A program made the translations under genes and the position numbers. Positions 27,160 to 64,000 of a stretch of DNA of 64,000 bases are shown here, piece after piece. The stretch comes from Scylla paramamosain. Taxonomy: Eukaryota > Arthropoda > Malacostraca > Decapoda > Portunidae. Position 1 is the stretch's first letter; every line of letters starts with the position of its first letter. The notes under the pieces are model-generated. The model did not search any database. It was given only the letters and a program-made list of their open reading frames with translations, and had not been told where the DNA came from. The stretch is from NCBI RefSeq assembly GCF_035594125.1, contig NC_087178.1:1730001-1794000 (forward strand), written 5' to 3'.

Positions 27160-30100
27160 TATTTTATTTATTTTATTTATTTATTTTTTTTGTAGGAAGG
27201 ACACTGGCCAAGGGCAACAAAAATCCAATAAAAAAATATGCCCACTGAAATGCCAGTCCCATAAAAGGATCAAAGCAGTGGTCAAAAATTGATGAATAAG
27301 TGTCTTGAAACCTCCCTCTTGAAGGAATTCAAGTCATAGGAAGATGAAAATACAGAAGCAGGCAGGGAGTTCCAGAGTTTACCAGAGAAAGGGATGAATG
27401 ATTGAGAATACTGGTTAACTCTTGCGTTAGAGAGGTGGACAGAATAGGGGTGAGAAAAAGAAGAAAGTCTTGTGCAGCGAGGCCGCGGAAGGAGGGGAGG
27501 CAAGCAGTTAGCAAGATCAGAAGAGCAGTTAGCATGAAAATAGCGGTAGAAGACAGCTAGATATGCAACATTGCAGCGGTGAGAGAGAGGCTGAAGACAG
27601 TCAGTTAGAGGAGAGGAGTTGATGAGACGAAAAGCTTTTCATTCCACCCTGTCTAGAAGGGCAGTATGAGTGGAACCCCCCCCCCCAGACATGTGAAGCA
27701 TACTCCATACATGGACGGATAAGGCTCTTGTACAGAGTTAGCAGCTGGGGGGGGGGGAGAGAAAAACTGGCGGAGACGTCTCAGAACACCTAACTTCATA
27801 GAAGCTGTTTTAGCTAGAGATGAGATGTGAAGTTTTCAGTTCAGATTATAAGTAAAGGACAGACCGAGGATGTTCAGTGTAGAAGAGGGGGACAGTTGAG
27901 TGTCATTGAAGAAGAGGGGATAGTTGTCTGGAAGGTTGTGTCGAGTTGATAGATGGAGGAATTGAGTTTTTGAGGCATTGAACAATACCAAGTTTGCTCT
28001 GCCCCAATCAGAAATTTTAGAAAGATCTGAAGTCAAGCGTTTTGTGGCTTCCCTGCGTGATATGTTTACCTCCTGAAGGGTTGGACGTCAATGAAAAGAC
28101 GTGGAAAAGTGCAGGGTGGTATCATCAGCGTAGGAGTGGATAGGACAAGAAGTTTGGTTTAGAAGATCATTAATGAATAATAAGAAGAGAGTGGGTGACA
28201 GGACAGAACCCTGAGGAACACCACTGTTAATAGATTTAGGAGAAGAACAGTGACCGTCTACCACAGCAGCAATAGAACGGTCAGAAAGGAAACTTGAGAT
28301 GAAGTTACAGAGAGAAGGATAGAAACCGTAGAAGGGTAGTTTGGAAATCAAAGCTTTGTGCCAGACTCTATCAAAAGCTTTTGATATGTCCAAGGCAACA
28401 GCAAAAGTTTCACCAAAATCTCTAAAAGAGGATGACCAAGACTCAGTAAGGAAAGCCAGAAGATCACCAGTAGAGTGGCCTTGACGAAACCCATACTGGC
28501 GATCAGATAGAAGGTTGTGAAGTGATAGATGTTTAAGAATCTTCCTGTTGAGGATAGGTTAAAAAACTTAAGATAGGCAGGAAATTAAAGCAATAGGACG
28601 GTAGTTTGAGGGATTAGAACGGTCACCCTTTTTAGGAACATGTTGAATGTAGGCAAACTTCCAGCAAGAGCTGAAAGAGTTTGACTAGGCAAGGTGCAAG
28701 CACGGAGGCACAGTTTCGGAGAACAATAGGAGGGATCCCATCAGGTCCATAAGGCTTCCGAGGGTTTAGACCAGCGAGGGCATGGAAAACATCATTGCGA
28801 AGAATTTTAATACGTGGCATGAAGTAGTCAGAGGGTGGAGGAGAGGGAGGAACAAGCCCAGAATCGTCCAAGGTAGAGTTTTTACCAAAGGTTTGGGCAA
28901 AGAGTTCAGCTTTAGAAATAGATGTGATAGCAGTGGTGCCATCTGGTTGAAATAGAGGAGGGAAAGAAGAAGAAGAAGCAAAGTTATTAGAGATATTTTT
29001 GGCTAGATGCTAGAAATCACGAGGGGAGTTAGATCTTGAAAGGTTTTTACATTTTCTGTTAATGAAGGAGTTTTTGGCTAGTTGGAGAACAGACTTGGCA
29101 TGGTTCCGGGCAGAAATATAAAGTGCATGAGATTCTGGTGATGGAAGGCTTAAGTACCTTTTGTGGGCCATCTCTCTATCATGTATAGCACGAGAACAAG
29201 CTGTGTTAAACCAAGGTTTAGAAGGTTTAGGACGAGAAAAAGAGTGAGGAATGTACGCCTCCATGCCAGACACTATCACCTCTGTTATGCGCTCAGCACA
29301 CAAAGACGGGTCTCTGACACGGAAGCAGTAGTCATTCCAAGGAAAATCAGCAAAATACCTCCTCAGGTCCCCCCAACTAGCAGAGGCAAAACGCCAGAGG
29401 CACCTTCGCTTAGGGGGATCCTGAGGAGGGATTGGAGCGATAGGACAAGATAAAGATATGAGATAGTGATCGGAGGAGCCCAACGGAGAAGAAAGGATGA
29501 CAGCATAAGCAGAAGGATTAGAGGTCAGGAAAAGGTCAAGAATGTTGGGCGTATCTCCAAGACGGTCAGGAATACGAGTAGGGTGTTGCACCAATTGCTC
29601 TAGGTCATGGAGGATAGCAAAGTTGTAGGCTAGTTCACCAGGATGATCAGTGAAGGGAAAGGAAAGCCAAAAGCTGGTGGTGAACATTGAAGTCTCCAAG
29701 AAAGGAGATATCTGCAAAAGGGAAGAAGGTCAGAATGTGCTCCACTTTGGAAGTTAAGTAGTCAAAGAATTTCTTATAGTCAGAGTTAGGTGAGAGGTAT
29801 ACAGCACAGATATATTTAGTATGAGAGTGACTCTGTAGTCGTAGCCAGATGGTGGAAAACTCGGAAGATTCAAGAGCGTGGGCACGAGAGCAGCTTTGGA
29901 TCGAAAATGAGGATAGAGAAAGTAGGAGGGAACAGAAAAGGGGCTACTGTCAGGGCCGTCGACAGAAAGGCAGTCCGACCTGGGGACATTTATGGTCCCC
30001 TCCCCAGATGGGGACTCCGAGGCTGGTGTAGGAGTCGCCATGATGATTTTAAATTTTTTGAGTGAAGGGTGTGTGTGTTATTAGGTGCTTGTAGTTTTGT

Positions 30101-30204
30101 GTGGAGGAAGAGAGTTGTCTTTAGAGGGCAGGCCGTGACTGCCCCCTTGTGTTGTGAGACACAAAGGGAAACGTTCAGTGAGGTCAGAGCTGGGTTTAAT
30201 GATA
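27160..30204 (-). mobile_element. jockey-superfamily LINE, copy 2 (longest)
   Basis: The fullest copy of the family, read on the minus strand from a leader at 30204 to an AAAT-rich tail at about 27160-27190. The apurinic-type endonuclease is visible in pieces: an ATG frame starting at 30041, LGDFNVHH in the sequence near 29660, and [14 protein letters not shown] at about 29450. Then come a linker ([18 protein letters not shown]), the RT fingers (ALAGLNPRKPYGPDGIPPI) and the RT palm (DISKAFDRVWHKAL, GVPQGSVLSPTLF, SYADDTTLH at about 28120). The C-terminal tail lies at 27282-27535. Frameshifts and small deletions break the ORF, so it is inactive. By eye it differs from copy 1 by about 4 bases in one 100-base stretch, suggesting recent activity. 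Confidence 0.88.
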
Positions 30205-30217
30205 CCTCCTTCCTTAC

Positions 30218-30361
30218 CTTTTCCTCCAAGTTCCTAATAATCATTCCCTTCTCTCCATTCACCCGTATTTTACTAACCAAATATTTAACCGTCTGCTTAC
30301 TCTTGAACTTTTCCAATGTCCTTTCGTACAACATTCTTTCAGCTTCACAGCTCTCCGTCAT
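30218..30361 (-). CDS. unrecognised 48-codon open frame ending at a donor-like site
   Basis: On the minus strand, an ATG at 30361 opens a hydrophilic, lysine/glutamate-rich frame ([19 protein letters not shown] in the middle) that reaches EEKAAG-free sequence LEEK at 30218, followed by AAG then GTAAGG, a good donor match. It lies immediately beside the 5' end of LINE copy 2. Stops occur just upstream in frame. It may be a first exon, a piece of another mobile element, or chance. I do not recognise it. Confidence 0.2.
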
Positions 30362-30603
30362 ATACTCCTACATTTACTACAAAAGTTCTTCCTCTAGTTC
30401 TTTCCTTGCCCTGTCCTTATTTTTTCTCACTTTTTACTTATCCTACTTACACTTTCTTTTATTGCATTGATTGTTCTTATCGCCAGTCATTCACGAAACT
30501 CATTCACACCTCTCTCCATGTGTGGTCTGTTCTCTCCTGTCATCCTTATTACTTGCTTCTCTTTCACTTCTCTAAACGTATAACAATTTGCCTCTCTGAG
30601 TCT

Positions 30604-30709
<106 letters not shown>

Positions 30710-30977
30710 ATCATTCTCTCTTCTTGCGCGTATCTGTCTGTATTCCATCACTATGATAATGGACTCTCAGTAGCTATGTCAATCTTTCTGTCCTCACACT
30801 CCTATAGGCCTATTCTCTTGACTCGTTCCCTAGCTTTCTGGTTAACTTGCATTAAATCAATCGCAGATTAATTCTTTTTTCCATTCCTGGTTACACTACC
30901 CTCAGGTCACATTTGTTTCTTCAAAGTCAAGTCGCAGCTAACCATTCTCATAAATTTTTCGAATCCTAAGCTGCTCT

Positions 30978-31007
30978 GATGCGTGATTCGGCGAGCCGAA
31001 ACGCATC
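30978..31007 (+). other. compact two-stem hairpin with GAAAC motif
   Basis: GATGCGT (30978-30984) pairs with ACGCATC (31001-31007). Inside it TTCGGC pairs with GCCGAA, leaving a GA bulge on one side. The layout CTGATG...stem...GAAAC recalls the hammerhead ribozymes carried by Penelope-like elements. However, the conserved A after CTGATG is replaced by C, so a working ribozyme is unlikely. It may be a decayed relic or unrelated. Confidence 0.4.
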
Positions 31008-31541
31008 TAGTGTAACAGTAATGGATGCCCATAAATTAAAAAAATAACTCTAAATTGACAGTCGAATACTTAATGGGTGAAAAATTAATAACTAAGAAAT
31101 ATTTTTTTCAAAACCTTAAGGTTACTATTCTCTGCCTTATTGTAAATTGCGTAGTAGCTTTCCCTTTGTAACTATGTTTTTTTTTCTCATACACGAAAAG
31201 ATACATTTTTGTAATAGCTTTTCAAAGTTCAAAGCATGTAAAGCAGTGATGAAAACAATACATCACTTCCCTGATACCAACAGTGAGAAGGCCAGGCAGG
31301 CTGCACTCAGATGTAAACACTGGTTGGGGGGGCTGCTGGGAGGGCCCTTCGCCTCCTTCGTCCTTTTTTTTTCGTTTTATGAGGAATCGTGTGTCCCATA
31401 TTAATATATTTCGTATCGTAGAGGTGTTGTGTGTACATAGGTTGTGGCAGTGCAGGAAATGGTGCGTGCAGAGGGCGAGTGCACCTGTTGCTGAGAGTGG
31501 TTCCTCCGTCTAGGGAAAAGAGTGCACATGGTAACTTGAAG

Positions 31542-63054
<31,513 letters not shown>

Positions 63055-63297
63055 TTAACATGAGATGGAATATCATTACTTAGCAGTTATTATTTGTTGA
63101 ATTGCTGTCTTCCACGAGAACAACAACCTTGAAATTGCAAAGATATAGGCACATTTTTTAATGGTGACAAGGCTGCTAGAAAATATTGTCAGGTCTTGGT
63201 AAAGGAACTATGTAAAAATTTGTAAAGTTATTATCTTTTCTTGCCTACTTCATGTGACAAATGAGTTGTTTTACATTATTCATTCTTGACATATATG

Positions 63298-63303
63298 AAT
63301 AAA
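63298..63303 (+). terminator. candidate poly(A) signal, proximal, for USP24
   Basis: An AATAAA hexamer about 245 bp after the stop. Confidence 0.5.
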
Positions 63304-63824
63304 CTTACAGAACTTGTGATTGAAAATTTATTTGGGATCTTGTTTATGGGAAGTATTTTGATTAATTTTACTATAGAGATACATTATTGCATGCTCTTGA
63401 AACATACAAGAATTTTACAATTTATAGCCAAGTTGTTCAAAATGACCATTGTTGACACCACAAGTGCCATAATCTGTTAAATTAGAGTATGATTAAGTAC
63501 ACCATTGTGTCATGAAGTTCATTGTGTATGGAGGTGATGACGCCTCAGATTGTTTATGTTCTGTCTTTTCTTTTCTTTCTTTTATATGATTAATCTTGAG
63601 AAATTAATTCTTGAATTCTCATGAGGTTTGCTGGAGGTAAGTGACCAAAGATTCCTCCCTTTTAAATGAAAATGTTGTTATTTTTAAAAACAGAGAATTT
63701 ATGAAAAATGGTAATACAACTGTAGATTAAATCTTCACTACAAATACTGAAGATTTCCATTGTATGTACATACAGATTTACATTTTTTACTGTGCATTAC
63801 CCACTTCGCAAATCCTTTGGCCAT

Positions 63825-63830
63825 AATAAA
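63825..63830 (+). terminator. candidate poly(A) signal, distal, for USP24
   Basis: A second AATAAA hexamer about 770 bp after the stop; alternative polyadenylation is possible. Confidence 0.4.
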
Positions 63831-64000
63831 GGTACCAATGCATAGTATCTGATATATGGTATCCCTTCATGAGATTAAGCTGCAAGTTATGCAAATATGC
63901 TAAATCAGGATTCTGATCTTTGCACTTGTGTCTCGCATGTATCTACTGTATGTAGTCATCCTTACAGTATAGATGTGAGGAGCCAGGCAAGTGATAGCTA

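Larger units (their letters stand above)
63055..64000 (+). other. USP24 3' UTR and downstream DNA
   Basis: AT-rich sequence without coding potential that I can support. It contains two AATAAA hexamers. Confidence 0.7.

Noticed and set aside
29163..29453. Plus-strand frame of 96 codons
   Set aside because: It is the shadow of the LINE endonuclease-linker coding strand on the minus strand.
31431..31541. Upstream in-frame ATG as the USP24 start
   Set aside because: It would add 37 residues with no counterpart in the family. The ATG at 31542 aligns with the known N-terminus and has a good context, so the upstream one is kept only as an alternative.

Overview
This is a window of animal nuclear DNA, most likely from a decapod crustacean and possibly a brachyuran crab. 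The evidence is split protein-coding genes with GT-AG (and two GC-AG) introns, very dense long dinucleotide microsatellites, and several LINE families whose proteins resemble those common in decapod genomes. The species assignment is inference; nothing in the window proves it.

Layout: positions 1-6819 are repeat-rich intergenic DNA with no gene I can name. PSMA7 (20S proteasome subunit alpha-4/alpha type-7) lies on the + strand at 6820-10915 in six coding exons. WASHC5 (strumpellin, WASH complex subunit 5) lies on the - strand at 24115-12449 in 21 coding exons, convergent with PSMA7. A 7.4-kb spacer (24144-31541) holds a pogo/Tigger-like MITE, a LINE 3' fragment, a minisatellite and the longest copy of a jockey-superfamily LINE. 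USP24 (ubiquitin carboxyl-terminal hydrolase 24) lies on the + strand at 31542-63054 in 45 coding exons, divergent from WASHC5. The rest is its 3' UTR and downstream DNA.

I chained exons by hand using splice sites, reading phase and remembered family conservation. WASHC5 gives an unbroken 3492-nt CDS (1163 aa; the human protein is about 1159). USP24 gives an unbroken 7842-nt CDS (2613 aa; human about 2620). PSMA7 gives 250 aa only if one extra base in exon 1 is discounted. All three are housekeeping genes: PSMA7 and USP24 act in the ubiquitin-proteasome system, and WASHC5 drives Arp2/3 actin assembly on endosomes. I see no operon-like or cassette organisation, and no evidence of a new multi-gene system.

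The observations most worth a second look are: a one-base frameshift in PSMA7 exon 1; a near-perfect ~50-bp inverted repeat flanking USP24 exon 39; LINE copies bounded on both sides by (TA)n; two GC-AG introns; a (GT)n tract starting inside a USP24 splice donor; and a bias for pyrimidine on the sense strand of intronic GA/TC tracts.
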